A DNA stretch of 64,000 bases from positions 558,001 through 622,000 of the forward strand of contig NZ_RKRE01000002.1 of NCBI RefSeq assembly GCF_003815015.1. The letters run 5' to 3'. Shown here piece by piece: positions 44,333 to 51,675 of this stretch. Numbering within the stretch: position 1 is the stretch's first letter; every line of letters starts with the position of its first letter. A program made the position numbers and the translations under genes. The notes under the pieces were generated by a model. That model was given only the letters and a program-made list of their open reading frames with translations. It was not told the DNA's origin and did not search any database. The DNA is from Thermodesulfitimonas autotrophica. GTDB taxonomy: Bacteria > Bacillota > Desulfotomaculia > Desulfotomaculales > Ammonificaceae.

Positions 44333-44422
44333 GCAAGGATTTCCAGCTCCGAAACCCTTGCCGTTACTGCCTTTCCTGGAGCTGGTGGTCGGATTCGAAC
44401 CGACGACCTGCGCATTACGAGT
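44333..44422 (-). repeat. attR
   Basis: Right copy of the 90-bp repeat. It covers the 3' part of the intact tRNA-Thr gene from the anticodon loop onward and the downstream GCAAGG...CCTTGC hairpin. It differs from attL by a handful of substitutions, all on the hairpin side. Confidence 0.9.
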
Positions 44423-44452
44423 GCGCTGCTCTGCCTGCTGAGCTACACCAGC
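44377..44452 (-). tRNA. tRNA-Thr (anticodon CGT)
   Basis: A complete 76-nt cloverleaf with encoded CCA. Acceptor GCTGGTG pairs with CACCAGC, the D-arm is GCTC/GAGC, and the anticodon stem GCGCA/TGCGC encloses loop CTCGTAA (anticodon CGT, reads ACG). The T-arm is GTCGG TTCGAAT CCGAC. It serves as the integration target of the adjacent element and remains intact. Confidence 0.95.
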
Positions 44453-44489
44453 CCGCCCGTTTCTTATCTTAGCCCAAAAACGCCTCCCT

Positions 44490-44527
44490 GTCAATAAACC
44501 CAAGACGCCCGCAGGAAAAACCCGATA
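44490..44527. repeat. 38-bp direct repeat, left copy
   Basis: Begins GTCAATAAACCCAAGACG and ends AAAAACCCGATA. It matches 47557-47594 with one mismatch in the same orientation. The two copies bracket the AT-rich LysR-Usp-YeiH segment. Confidence 0.9.
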
Positions 44528-44528
44528 G

Positions 44529-44702
44529 TGGATCGGGAAGCATCACAACCTGATCATCACCGGGCCGACCAGGGTCGGGAAAACCTTTATCGCCTGCGCC
44601 TTGGGCAACAAGGCCAAGCGCCGGTATTCGGCCCAGCATATCCTTGCGTCGGCCCTGGAAGCGCATCCGGAAGATGAGACTCCTTGCAGGATTCAGATAT
44701 GA
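44529..44702 (+). pseudogene. IS21-type IstB ATPase fragment
   Basis: A short open stretch encodes KHHNLIITGPTRVGKTF followed by IACALGNKAK, the Walker A region of the IstB helper ATPase of IS21-family elements, with arginine replacing the usual glycine in the P-loop. Similarity fades after about residue 35 and a stop follows. No istA or rest of istB is present: a remnant. Confidence 0.75.
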
Positions 44703-44820
44703 CTTGGGTGACCACCAGTACGTCCAGCTTATCTATCCCCAGGCGATGCAGGTAGGGCACCACCATCGCATCCCCCCCCCACTCGCCCCTCTTCCAAATC
44801 GCCCCACTGGTATCATGCAT
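44703..44820 (-). pseudogene. ComEC-like metallo-hydrolase fragment
   Basis: The minus strand encodes HDTSGAIWKRGEWGG then MVVPYLHRLGIDKLDVLVVT, resembling the start of the metallo-beta-lactamase domain of competence protein ComEC just before its HxHxDH motif. It breaks off there, exactly at the IstB fragment. A run of nine G/C bases lies inside. Read as a decayed fragment. Confidence 0.5.
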
Positions 44821-44856
44821 AAAACACGCCTCGGTTGGGCGAGTAAATTATTTCTA

Positions 44857-45777
44857 TTAGGCAAGTTTTTCGATTGAATCTTTCTGAAAGCAAAACGAAC
44901 TCAGAAAGGATATGAATTCTTTTACTACCGGTGTTTGGGACTTGTTTTTATTATAAATCACATAAAACTTCCGTACTAGAGAAACATCCTTGACTTTAAC
45001 CGAAACGAGAGTACCCAACTTCAATTCTTTTTGTACTGCCCATTTGGAAATAATTGTTGCACCAAACCCAGCTTCCACAGCCTCCTTTACTGCTTCGGTA
45101 CTTCCTAATTCCATAACCACGTTTAATTCAGATAGATTTATACCTGCTTCCTTTAATCTATCTTCGGTTATCTTCCTTGTACCAGACCCTTGTTCTCTCA
45201 GGATAAAAGGCAACGCCACAAGTTCATCAATTAAGATAAACTTCTTACCAGCTAAGGGATGGTCGACGGGAAGCAAAACAATCAGTTCGTCTTTCATAAA
45301 AGGTTTTGCAATCAATTCAAAGTTATCCACGCGACCTTCCACAAGCCCTAAGTCCAGCGCCTGCTTTAACACCAGCTTAACTATTTCTTCTGTATTGGTC
45401 ACCTTTAGTAAAGCCCTTACCTGGGGATGTTGTTTTTTAAAGCACCCCAAAACTTGCGGAATCACGTATTCGCCCAAGGTAAAACTTGCTCCTACCGATA
45501 AGGTGCCTCGTATACAGCCGGTGAGAGCGGAAATATCTTTTTCTGCTTCATCCAGCAATGACAAGATCTTTTCCACATATTCATATAGAATACGACCAGC
45601 TTCTGTGATGGTTACTTGTTGGGTGTTACGATCAAACAATCTTGTGCCAAAATGGTCTTCCAGAGATTTGATATGCATACTGACTGCCGGCTGAGAGATA
45701 AAAAGGGCTTGCGCAGCCCCGGAAAAACTCTTTTTATCAGCCACTGTTTTAAAAATATGGAACTGATATAAATTCAC
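44857..45777 (-). CDS. LysR-family regulator, YeiE/CysL-like
   Basis: A 306-residue LysR protein with an N-terminal winged HTH (FHIFKTVADKKSFSGAAQALFISQPAVSMHIKSLE) and a periplasmic-binding-like effector domain. GTG start after AAAAGGAGG. Its association with a YeiH-type permease mirrors enterobacterial yeiE-yeiH, where the regulator responds to sulfite. By analogy it may sense sulfite or another sulfur anion. Its codons are clearly more AT-rich than the core genes. Its start overlaps the usp stop. Confidence 0.9.
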   Translation of the reverse strand: MNLYQFHIFKTVADKKSFSGAAQALFISQPAVSMHIKSLEDHFGTRLFDRNTQQVTITEAGRILYEYVEKILSLLDEAEKDISALTGCIRGTLSVGASFTLGEYVIPQVLGCFKKQHPQVRALLKVTNTEEIVKLVLKQALDLGLVEGRVDNFELIAKPFMKDELIVLLPVDHPLAGKKFILIDELVALPFILREQGSGTRKITEDRLKEAGINLSELNVVMELGSTEAVKEAVEAGFGATIISKWAVQKELKLGTLVSVKVKDVSLVRKFYVIYNKNKSQTPVVKEFISFLSSFCFQKDSIEKLA

Positions 45778-46277
45778 AATGTTTTCCTCCTTTTAACAAC
45801 TAGAACGGGAATGTCAGATGCTTCAACTACAGCTTCAGCAATGCTTCCTAAGGCTATTCTTTTGATTCCCGTTAAGCCGGTATCTCCTGTAACGATTAAG
45901 TCAGCTCCTTCTTTCTCAGCAACATTAATGATTTGCTTCACGGGATTGCCGCTTAAAAGAAGCAATTTCACATTTATACAGTATGCTTCACCGTATTTAT
46001 GGGCAAGCTTTAAGCCTGCCAACCCATAGCGAACTCGCTTAGTCTTTTGGGCCAGTAGCTCCCATTCGTGCTCTGGGATGATTGCATCTTCTCCATCCGG
46101 GTCAACAAATACAGCAATTATTTCTGAGTTATTCCGTTTAGCTAAACCCATTGCATACTTAGTTGCTTCAATAGCCGGAGCAGAACCGTCCACTGCCAGG
46201 ATAATTCTGTTAATGGATGTATCCACAGCCTCCAGTTGATTTTTGGCCAACAGCTCTTCTGCTAACTTGCTCAGCAT
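45774..46277 (-). CDS. Universal stress protein (UspA family)
   Basis: A 167-residue single-domain Usp. It has the N-terminal IILAVDGSAPAIEATKYA and the C-terminal nucleotide-binding motif GDTGLTGIKRIALGSIAEAVVEASDIPVLVV (G-2x-G-9x-G-S type), so it probably binds ATP. ATG at 46277 after GGGAGG. It lies between YeiH and the LysR gene in one operon, the first of three Usp proteins next to anion permeases here. Confidence 0.92.
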   Translation of the reverse strand: MLSKLAEELLAKNQLEAVDTSINRIILAVDGSAPAIEATKYAMGLAKRNNSEIIAVFVDPDGEDAIIPEHEWELLAQKTKRVRYGLAGLKLAHKYGEAYCINVKLLLLSGNPVKQIINVAEKEGADLIVTGDTGLTGIKRIALGSIAEAVVEASDIPVLVVKRRKTL

Positions 46278-46294
46278 TTTAAAACCTCCCAACC

Positions 46295-47317
46295 TTAAAA
46301 ATGCAGGGTACGAATGGCTAATAGGCCGGCAACTGAGATAACTAGGGAGCCAACAAATCCGATAAACAGTGATTTTATTCCCATACGCCTAAACATCACA
46401 AGATCTACGCTAAGTCCCATGCCCGCCATCGCAATTATCATAAGAAGACTGCTGATGTGAAGCATCACAGAAGTAAGATCATGAGGAATTAAACCAAAGG
46501 TATTGAGACAACTCAGGCCTAAAAAGCCGAAAATAAACCAGGGAATTGTCAAGCCCTGCGATCCAGCGCTTTGTTCCTTCCCTGCATCCCTCAGGTTAAA
46601 CCAAAGACTAATCCCAAGAGTAACGGGAATTAATAGTGCCACCCGGCCAAGTTTGGTTAAAATAGCCATATTGGCCGCAGAATCACCTGCCGGCTGAGAT
46701 GCTGCTACCACATGGGCTACTTCGTGTAAGGTTGCCCCCACAAAAATACCATATTCATCTAAACTTAACCCAAGAAACGGTTTTAAAAGAATATATAAAA
46801 TACTACCAATGGTTCCCAAAATAGCAACACTCGCCACAGATGCCACAGTTTCATCCTGATTCGCTTTAATCGTTGGCGCGACCGCAGCAACAGCAGCAGC
46901 TCCACAGATTCCTGTCCCTACTGCTGTTAGTAAGGCTAATTTTTCTTCAACAGCCAGTATTCTTCCTAGGTAGTATATAATAACAACGGCCATAATAATT
47001 ATTAATGTATCCAGGAGAATAATTTTGGGACCTGTAGCAAAAATAGCATCTAAGTTGAGACGAACACCCATTAAAACAATACCATAGCGCAGGAATCTCT
47101 TGCTCGCGAAGTTTATTCCTGTGTTGGCATATTTCGGGATTCCCATGAGTGCCCGCCAGGCCATTCCAACTAAAATGGCAATAACCATTGGCCCAGGCAC
47201 TGACAAAAGAGGTATGCGGATAATGTTTTGAGCAAGGACTCCCACTACCATAGTTAGAACAAGTCCTCGGATGCTACCGTGAAGAAAACTTTTGTGCTGA
47301 AGAACTGCAACCTGCAT
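46295..47317 (-). CDS. YeiH/PSE-family putative sulfate exporter
   Basis: A 340-residue membrane protein with about ten hydrophobic segments and family motifs (GICGAAAVAAVAP, GATLHEVAHVVAA, GMGLSVDL). The YeiH (Cons_hypoth698, PSE) family is annotated as a putative sulfate exporter, though direct transport proof is thin. ATG after GGGGGGG. First gene of the AT-rich usp-lysR operon. A larger relative lies at 47843. Confidence 0.9.
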   Translation of the reverse strand: MQVAVLQHKSFLHGSIRGLVLTMVVGVLAQNIIRIPLLSVPGPMVIAILVGMAWRALMGIPKYANTGINFASKRFLRYGIVLMGVRLNLDAIFATGPKIILLDTLIIIMAVVIIYYLGRILAVEEKLALLTAVGTGICGAAAVAAVAPTIKANQDETVASVASVAILGTIGSILYILLKPFLGLSLDEYGIFVGATLHEVAHVVAASQPAGDSAANMAILTKLGRVALLIPVTLGISLWFNLRDAGKEQSAGSQGLTIPWFIFGFLGLSCLNTFGLIPHDLTSVMLHISSLLMIIAMAGMGLSVDLVMFRRMGIKSLFIGFVGSLVISVAGLLAIRTLHF

Positions 47318-47556
47318 TTCAACCCCCCCAAAATTTCTTTCTAAACTTTACCACAATAACTGGCGGGATGGGAAATACCTGGTTATAATAAGCCTTATAA
47401 TGAGGCACTTATGTTTATAGGGGTAATTTCTCATGCACACTTTCCTGCCCCTGGAATTTGCACCAACCCTGAAGAGAGGTGTTGTGGTACGCGATAACTT
47501 CGTGTCTTGAACCGTAGTATTTTCAAGGGTTTCGTGACTTCGGGTTTCAAACTTGA

Positions 47557-47594
47557 GTCAATAAACCCAAGACGCCCGCGGGAAAAACCCGATA
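47557..47594. repeat. 38-bp direct repeat, right copy
   Basis: Same orientation as 44490-44527 with one mismatch. The base composition changes from AT-rich back to GC-rich around this copy. Confidence 0.9.
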
Positions 47595-47611
47595 AAGGAC
47601 GCACTGCCGGA

Positions 47612-47646
47612 CAAAAAAAAGGCCGTCCGGTTCTTTCCGAACGGCC
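47612..47646 (-). terminator. Intrinsic terminator after the PSE operon
   Basis: Minus-strand GGCCGT (47646-47641) pairs with ACGGCC (47626-47621), followed by eight T residues (47620-47613). It ends the 49321-47683 transcript. Confidence 0.9.
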
Positions 47647-47682
47647 CGCAACGGTACACTGCTTAGCCGGATGGCAAGGCTA

Positions 47683-47814
47683 TTACCGCAGGAGGATCAC
47701 CAACAGCACGAGGAGCACGATGCCGAGGCCCAGGCTATAGCCAATCAGTTTCTTTTCCGGCGGCGTGAGGTCGTGCCACTCCTCCCGTTCTTCCGTAAGA
47801 CCAGCGTTAACCAT
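47683..47814 (-). CDS. Tiny single-pass membrane protein (43 aa)
   Basis: ATG at 47814 with GGAGG 8-9 bases upstream. The soluble head is acidic (TEEREEWHDLTPPEKK) and is followed by one long membrane helix (GYSLGLGIVLLVLLVILLR). It lies 28 bp after the PSE permease stop and before the terminator, so it is probably a small partner subunit of that transporter. Undescribed as far as I can tell. Confidence 0.75.
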   Translation of the reverse strand: MVNAGLTEEREEWHDLTPPEKKLIGYSLGLGIVLLVLLVILLR

Positions 47815-47842
47815 TTACTTCAGCCTCCTTTCCCTGTGGCGT

Positions 47843-49321
47843 TCAGCCGGCAATTTGCGGCGGCATCACGCCGTGGAAGAAGATCCAGGAGATGAAAAGG
47901 CCGACCCAGATGATGAAGCCAAAGAGGCAGAGCACATAAACCGCAGCCAGGCGGCCCATTCCTTCCTCCCAAAGCTTCCGGAAGTTAGACATCAGTCCGA
48001 TGGTGAAGAAGGTTAGGGTAAAGAAGATGCCGCGCAGGCTGTCGGACTCGCCCATTGCCGCCTTCGCCGTTTTCATGAATTCCTGGTCCTGCAGGTGGCC
48101 AAGCCCAACTAACAGCATGACGAGGAAGGTGAGGAAATAGCCGATGACAAACTTCGGGAAGCGGTTCCAGATCTCGCCGGCGCCGACCCGCTCGCCCGGC
48201 TTGCACTCGATCCAGTAGCACCAGATCACGGCCAGAACGAAAGCCCATACGCCGATGAAGATGTCGATGAAAATTTTGGTGGTAACAGCGGCCATAGTGA
48301 TAAAGTCCTTATCCCAGTTGACGTGGAGGGCGCTGGCCGCCTTGGCCTGGATCAGTGCCGCCGTAATCGCGCCGCTCGCCACCGCCGCGCCGTCGGTCTT
48401 CACCGCGAGGCCCATCCAGGCCCCGGCCACCATCGGTTCGGTGTAGAGGAACGTTTGCGCCAAAAACGGCAGGATGATAAGCTCAACCACGGCAAAGATA
48501 ACGACCAGCGAAGAAACGATAATGGGGACCACCGGTCGCGAGCGGATAGCCGCACCGGTAGCAATCGCTGCCGAAACACCGCAAATCGAAATGCCGGAAG
48601 CCAGCGGTGCCGCCCATTCCGGCGTGAACTTAAAGTAGCGGCGCGCGACGAAATAGACTACCGGCCAGTAGAGAAGGTAAGCCTCGACGATAGCGCAAAG
48701 CCCCCGCGCCAGCACCTGTCCCGCCAAACCGAGAGCGTCACAGGCCTTAATCCCGATCGTCGCGCCTAAGATCACGATCGCCGTCTTCACAAACCATTCC
48801 GGTCGCGTCGCTTCCTCGAGAAACTGGGCAAAGCCGCGGAAGAAATTACCGATAATGAGGCCGACAAGCAGCGCGATAATAAATCCGGCTTCGCCCGTCA
48901 GCCGCAAGCCAAGCTTCGTCATCCCGATCTTCTGAGCCTCCGCCACCGTCGGTGCCGCTATCGGACCCCAGTGACCTATAATCAAGCAACCGTAAGCAAG
49001 CCAGAAGATGATACTGAACCCGACAATGAACCGACCCACGTTAAAACGCATGGCCGCAGCACCGATTGTTGTAAGGACGAGGAGAAAGATGTAAGTGAGG
49101 ATAAGCGACGTGAAACCAGAGAATCCTGTTTCGGCGAGATGTTTCGAGACTGGACTTAAGGCCTTGGAGAAGTCGATCCAGAGGTTCGTTTTGACTACCC
49201 ATCCCAGGAGGTCGGCACCGGTGAGTTTACCGAGGGCCAGAATAAAAATCAGGAGTCCTAACCATACCGCCCACCAGTCCTCGCTCCTGAGCAGTGGCGA
49301 CCCGCTTTTTTCCTGGGACAT
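47843..49321 (-). CDS. Large PSE/YeiH-like putative sulfate/anion permease
   Basis: A 492-residue integral membrane protein with about 11-12 segments, related to YeiH but longer. It shares the GISICGVSAAIATGAAI-type motif and the ATKIFIDIFIGVWAFVLA and KFVIGYFL regions. ATG at 49321 after AAGGGGGGG. A sigma-54-like and a sigma-70-like promoter lie upstream, so it may be induced by the NtrC-type system at 53.4-56.7 kb. It is cotranscribed with the 43-residue protein. Substrate (sulfate/sulfite) is inferred from family and neighbours. Confidence 0.85.
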   Translation of the reverse strand: MSQEKSGSPLLRSEDWWAVWLGLLIFILALGKLTGADLLGWVVKTNLWIDFSKALSPVSKHLAETGFSGFTSLILTYIFLLVLTTIGAAAMRFNVGRFIVGFSIIFWLAYGCLIIGHWGPIAAPTVAEAQKIGMTKLGLRLTGEAGFIIALLVGLIIGNFFRGFAQFLEEATRPEWFVKTAIVILGATIGIKACDALGLAGQVLARGLCAIVEAYLLYWPVVYFVARRYFKFTPEWAAPLASGISICGVSAAIATGAAIRSRPVVPIIVSSLVVIFAVVELIILPFLAQTFLYTEPMVAGAWMGLAVKTDGAAVASGAITAALIQAKAASALHVNWDKDFITMAAVTTKIFIDIFIGVWAFVLAVIWCYWIECKPGERVGAGEIWNRFPKFVIGYFLTFLVMLLVGLGHLQDQEFMKTAKAAMGESDSLRGIFFTLTFFTIGLMSNFRKLWEEGMGRLAAVYVLCLFGFIIWVGLFISWIFFHGVMPPQIAG

Positions 49322-49365
49322 AATCCCCCCCCTTAAAGCAGGCATCCTAAGATCCGCTTACCAGG

Positions 49366-49381
49366 AGCATATCCTGCGCCA
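49366..49381 (-). promoter_or_regulatory. Sigma-54-like promoter for the PSE operon
   Basis: TGGC at 49381-49378 and TGCT at 49369-49366 on the minus strand, with GG and GC exactly ten bases apart, 45 bp before the ATG. The -24 half fits well and the -12 half is ATGCT instead of TTGCW. Confidence 0.5.
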
Positions 49382-49468
49382 AACGCCTTCTCCCCTGCTA
49401 CCCATCTACCCCCTCCTTTCCCGTCATCTCTTACCGGCAAACAAACTATCCGCACCTCAAATTATACG

Positions 49469-49517
49469 GAACAAGCCCTCTTGTTCGCATTATAACAAGT
49501 TTGCCAGCAAAAGTAAA
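49469..49517 (-). promoter_or_regulatory. Inverted repeat and sigma-70-like promoter upstream of the PSE operon
   Basis: TTTACT (49517-49512) and a perfect TATAAT (49494-49489) are 17 bases apart on the minus strand. Just downstream is the inverted repeat GAACAAG-CCCT-CTTGTTC (49469-49486). It could be an operator for this promoter or, about 100 bp from the sigma-54 site, an enhancer site. Confidence 0.6.
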
Positions 49518-49602
49518 GTCACGATTTTCCAACGCTCGACAGATTTTTTATCCTGCCCCCGCTTTTCTCCTTTTCCAAAAAGCTACGAACGACGGAACTG
49601 CT

Positions 49603-50970
49603 TTATGCCTCCGTGCCCTCTTCTTTCTGCCCCCTACAGCGCCACCAGAGGCGTGCCAGCAAACCGAAAAGGAGCGCCACGGCAACACTTAAAAGCGCGG
49701 CCCACCCCGTCCCAAGGAGCACCCACAGGAGTATGTAACCCGAACAAAGCAAAATCGAGAGAAGCATCAGAGGAAAAGCCACCCGGAAAAACTTCCAGAA
49801 GGTAAGCAAAAGCCCTCTTTTCTCCGCCATTCCCGCCACCACAACGTTGGCGGAAGCGCCGATAATGGTCCCGTTCCCGCCAAGGCAGGCGCCGAGAGCC
49901 AAACACCACCAGAGAAAGTTAAGCTCGAAAGGAGGCAGGTGGCCCAGCCGTCCCATATCTTTAAGTAGCGGGATCATCGTAGCCACAAAAGGAATGTTAT
50001 CCACAAAGGCCGAAGTCAAGGCGGAAAACCACATAATAAAGATACCGGCAGGGATAAGCGCTCCTCCGGTCACCCCTAAAGCAAACTTCGCCAGCGCCTC
50101 GATGGCCCCCACCTTTACCAGCGCGCCCACCACTACAAAGAGGCCCACGAAAAAGAAGACCACCGGCCATTCGATAGCGTGAAAGGCGTGCTCCGGCTCC
50201 GACCGGGTGATGAGCAACAAGAGCGCCGCGCCGCTCAAGGCCACCACGCTCGATTCCAAGTGCAGGTACTGGTGCAGGAAGAAACCCAAAATGACGGTGC
50301 CCAGCACGAAAAGGCATTGCCGCAAGAGCACCGGGTCTTTAAGTTCCGCCCGCTCGTCGAGCTCGAAGATGCGCTGGCGCACGGCGGGCGCGACTCGCAG
50401 TTGCCGCCGGTACAGGAGCTGCAAAATGAAGATGGTGACCAGACAGACCAGGAGCACTACCGGAGTCAGGTTGATAATGAAGTCCATAAACCCTAATCCC
50501 GCAGCGCTCCCGATCATGATGTTAGGCGGGTCGCCGATCAGCGTGGCCGTCCCCCCGATATTGGACGCCAAAATCTCGGCCAATAGAAAGGGGAGCGGGC
50601 TCAGTTCCAGTCTTTTAGCGATGGTAAAGGTGACCGGTACGACCAGGAGCACCGTGGTCACGTTGTCGAGGAAAGCAGAAAGGAACGCCGTCACCGCGGA
50701 CAGCGCGGCGAGAATGGCCAGCGGTTCCCCCTTGGTCGCCTTAACCGCCTTCACCGCTAAAAACCGGAAAACTCCCGTCTCCTGCGTAACCCCGACGATG
50801 ATCATCATTCCCACCAGCAGGCCGATGGTGTTCCAATCGATGGCGTGCACCGCCCCGTCGGGGGGCATGATACCGGTCAACACCAGAAGGGCGGCCCCCA
50901 CAAAAGCGGCTACCGTCCGGTGGACCCGGCCGGAGACGATCGCGGCGTAAGTAAGGAGAAAAACGACCAC
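49603..50970 (-). CDS. ArsB/NhaD-type (SLC13-like) anion permease
   Basis: A 455-residue ion-transporter-superfamily permease with about eleven membrane segments in two repeated halves. Each half carries the family hairpin with a polar DN motif (AFLSAFLDNVTTVLLVVPV and SAFVDNIPFVATM) and a glycine-rich re-entrant loop (SNIGGTATLIGDPPNIM and LGGNGTIIGASANVV). Substrate may be arsenite, sodium/proton or a carboxylate/sulfate-type anion. It starts at GTG 50970. It is transcribed alone, between the PSE operon and the DUF1634-TauE pair. Confidence 0.88.
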   Translation of the reverse strand: MVVFLLTYAAIVSGRVHRTVAAFVGAALLVLTGIMPPDGAVHAIDWNTIGLLVGMMIIVGVTQETGVFRFLAVKAVKATKGEPLAILAALSAVTAFLSAFLDNVTTVLLVVPVTFTIAKRLELSPLPFLLAEILASNIGGTATLIGDPPNIMIGSAAGLGFMDFIINLTPVVLLVCLVTIFILQLLYRRQLRVAPAVRQRIFELDERAELKDPVLLRQCLFVLGTVILGFFLHQYLHLESSVVALSGAALLLLITRSEPEHAFHAIEWPVVFFFVGLFVVVGALVKVGAIEALAKFALGVTGGALIPAGIFIMWFSALTSAFVDNIPFVATMIPLLKDMGRLGHLPPFELNFLWWCLALGACLGGNGTIIGASANVVVAGMAEKRGLLLTFWKFFRVAFPLMLLSILLCSGYILLWVLLGTGWAALLSVAVALLFGLLARLWWRCRGQKEEGTEA

Positions 50971-51151
50971 CGCAAAAAAGACCTGGAGATTGCCCGTTAC
51001 CTAATACCACCCTCCCCATCAACCGCGACTAAAAACAGGGCACAAAGAGTCTTTTCGCCCCTAAATCTTTCAATCCTCTCGATCAGCAGCCAAAACCAAT
51101 TTCCCGCCACCAATCCGCCCTTATTTTCTTCCGGGCAAAACCACCCCTATA

Positions 51152-51192
51152 CAAAAAAGGGGCCGTCCCGAAAGTTAATCGGGGCAGCCCCC
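51152..51192 (-). terminator. Intrinsic terminator after the TauE-DUF1634 pair
   Basis: On the minus strand GGGGGCTGCCCCGA pairs with TCGGGACGGCCCC around the loop TTAACTT, followed by TTTTTT (51157-51152). Confidence 0.88.
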
Positions 51193-51223
51193 AAGGAACA
51201 AGATCAACCAGCTTTTTAAACGG

Positions 51224-51664
51224 TTAATGTGCTCCAGCACTTATGACGCCACTGGCCGCCAGCACAAGCACCACAACCTCAACCAGCGCAATTAGGAAGT
51301 ACCAGTGGTCTTTTTTCTTCAGGTAAGCCGGCACCAGGGCAAAGAAAAAGCCTAAAATTGTTAAGCCCGAAAGGAGCGCGATACCGAGGTAATTCAAGTA
51401 GTCACCCTTGCCGAGATAGCTGACCCAACCCCAGCCGGTCGGCGACTTGGTCGCCTCCACGTAGTCGTGGGCCTTCATCCCCCACAACTGCGGGAGTTTC
51501 TCTACCGGGATATACGGAGGAAGGACGCCGCTAACGTACAGCACAAAGGTAACGACCAGAAGGGCAATCCCGATAAGCGAGCCCCAGAGCAGGATATTCG
51601 CGTAAATCACCTGCTCCGGCGGTGCCTGGGTTGCCTGTGCCACTTGATTTTTCTCAGCCACCAT
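51224..51664 (-). CDS. DUF1634-like membrane protein, TauE partner
   Basis: A 146-residue protein with three membrane segments (ILLWGSLIGIALLVVTFVLYVSG, a middle one, and a C-terminal one). Such DUF1634 proteins are usually encoded directly beside TauE/SafE permeases, as here (11-bp gap). They are thought to be accessory subunits, but their role is undefined. The protein ends at a strong terminator. Confidence 0.8.
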   Translation of the reverse strand: MVAEKNQVAQATQAPPEQVIYANILLWGSLIGIALLVVTFVLYVSGVLPPYIPVEKLPQLWGMKAHDYVEATKSPTGWGWVSYLGKGDYLNYLGIALLSGLTILGFFFALVPAYLKKKDHWYFLIALVEVVVLVLAASGVISAGAH

Positions 51665-51675
51665 CTTTACACCTC

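Larger units (their letters stand above)
35135..44422. mobile_element. Integrated element in tRNA-Thr(CGT), about 9.3 kb
   Basis: Bounded by a 90-bp near-identical direct repeat (35135-35224 and 44333-44422) that contains the 3' half of the tRNA-Thr gene plus its downstream hairpin. The intact tRNA is at the right end, next to a tyrosine integrase. Between the repeats are a zinc-finger protein, an excisionase-like HTH, a PrimPol/DUF3987-type replication protein, small proteins, two membrane/exported proteins, a coiled-coil protein, an HTH repressor and a tiny membrane protein. There are no relaxase, FtsK, capsid or terminase genes. I read it as a minimal integrative replicon or satellite, possibly mobilised by a helper. 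Confidence 0.85.
47318..47682. promoter_or_regulatory. Intergenic region with LysR-type palindrome upstream of yeiH
   Basis: No gene seen. ATAAG-C-CTTAT (47388-47398) lies within TTATAATAAGCCTTATAA about 75 bp before the yeiH start, fitting a LysR binding box. The right 38-bp repeat copy (47557-47594) and the terminator of the next minus-strand gene follow. Confidence 0.5.

Noticed and set aside
35135-44422. Complete prophage or conjugative element
   Set aside because: No capsid, portal, terminase, tail, lysis, relaxase or type IV secretion genes are present.
44485-44530. The 38-bp repeat as an IS terminal inverted repeat
   Set aside because: Both copies are in the same orientation and no transposase lies between them, so it is reported only as a direct repeat.
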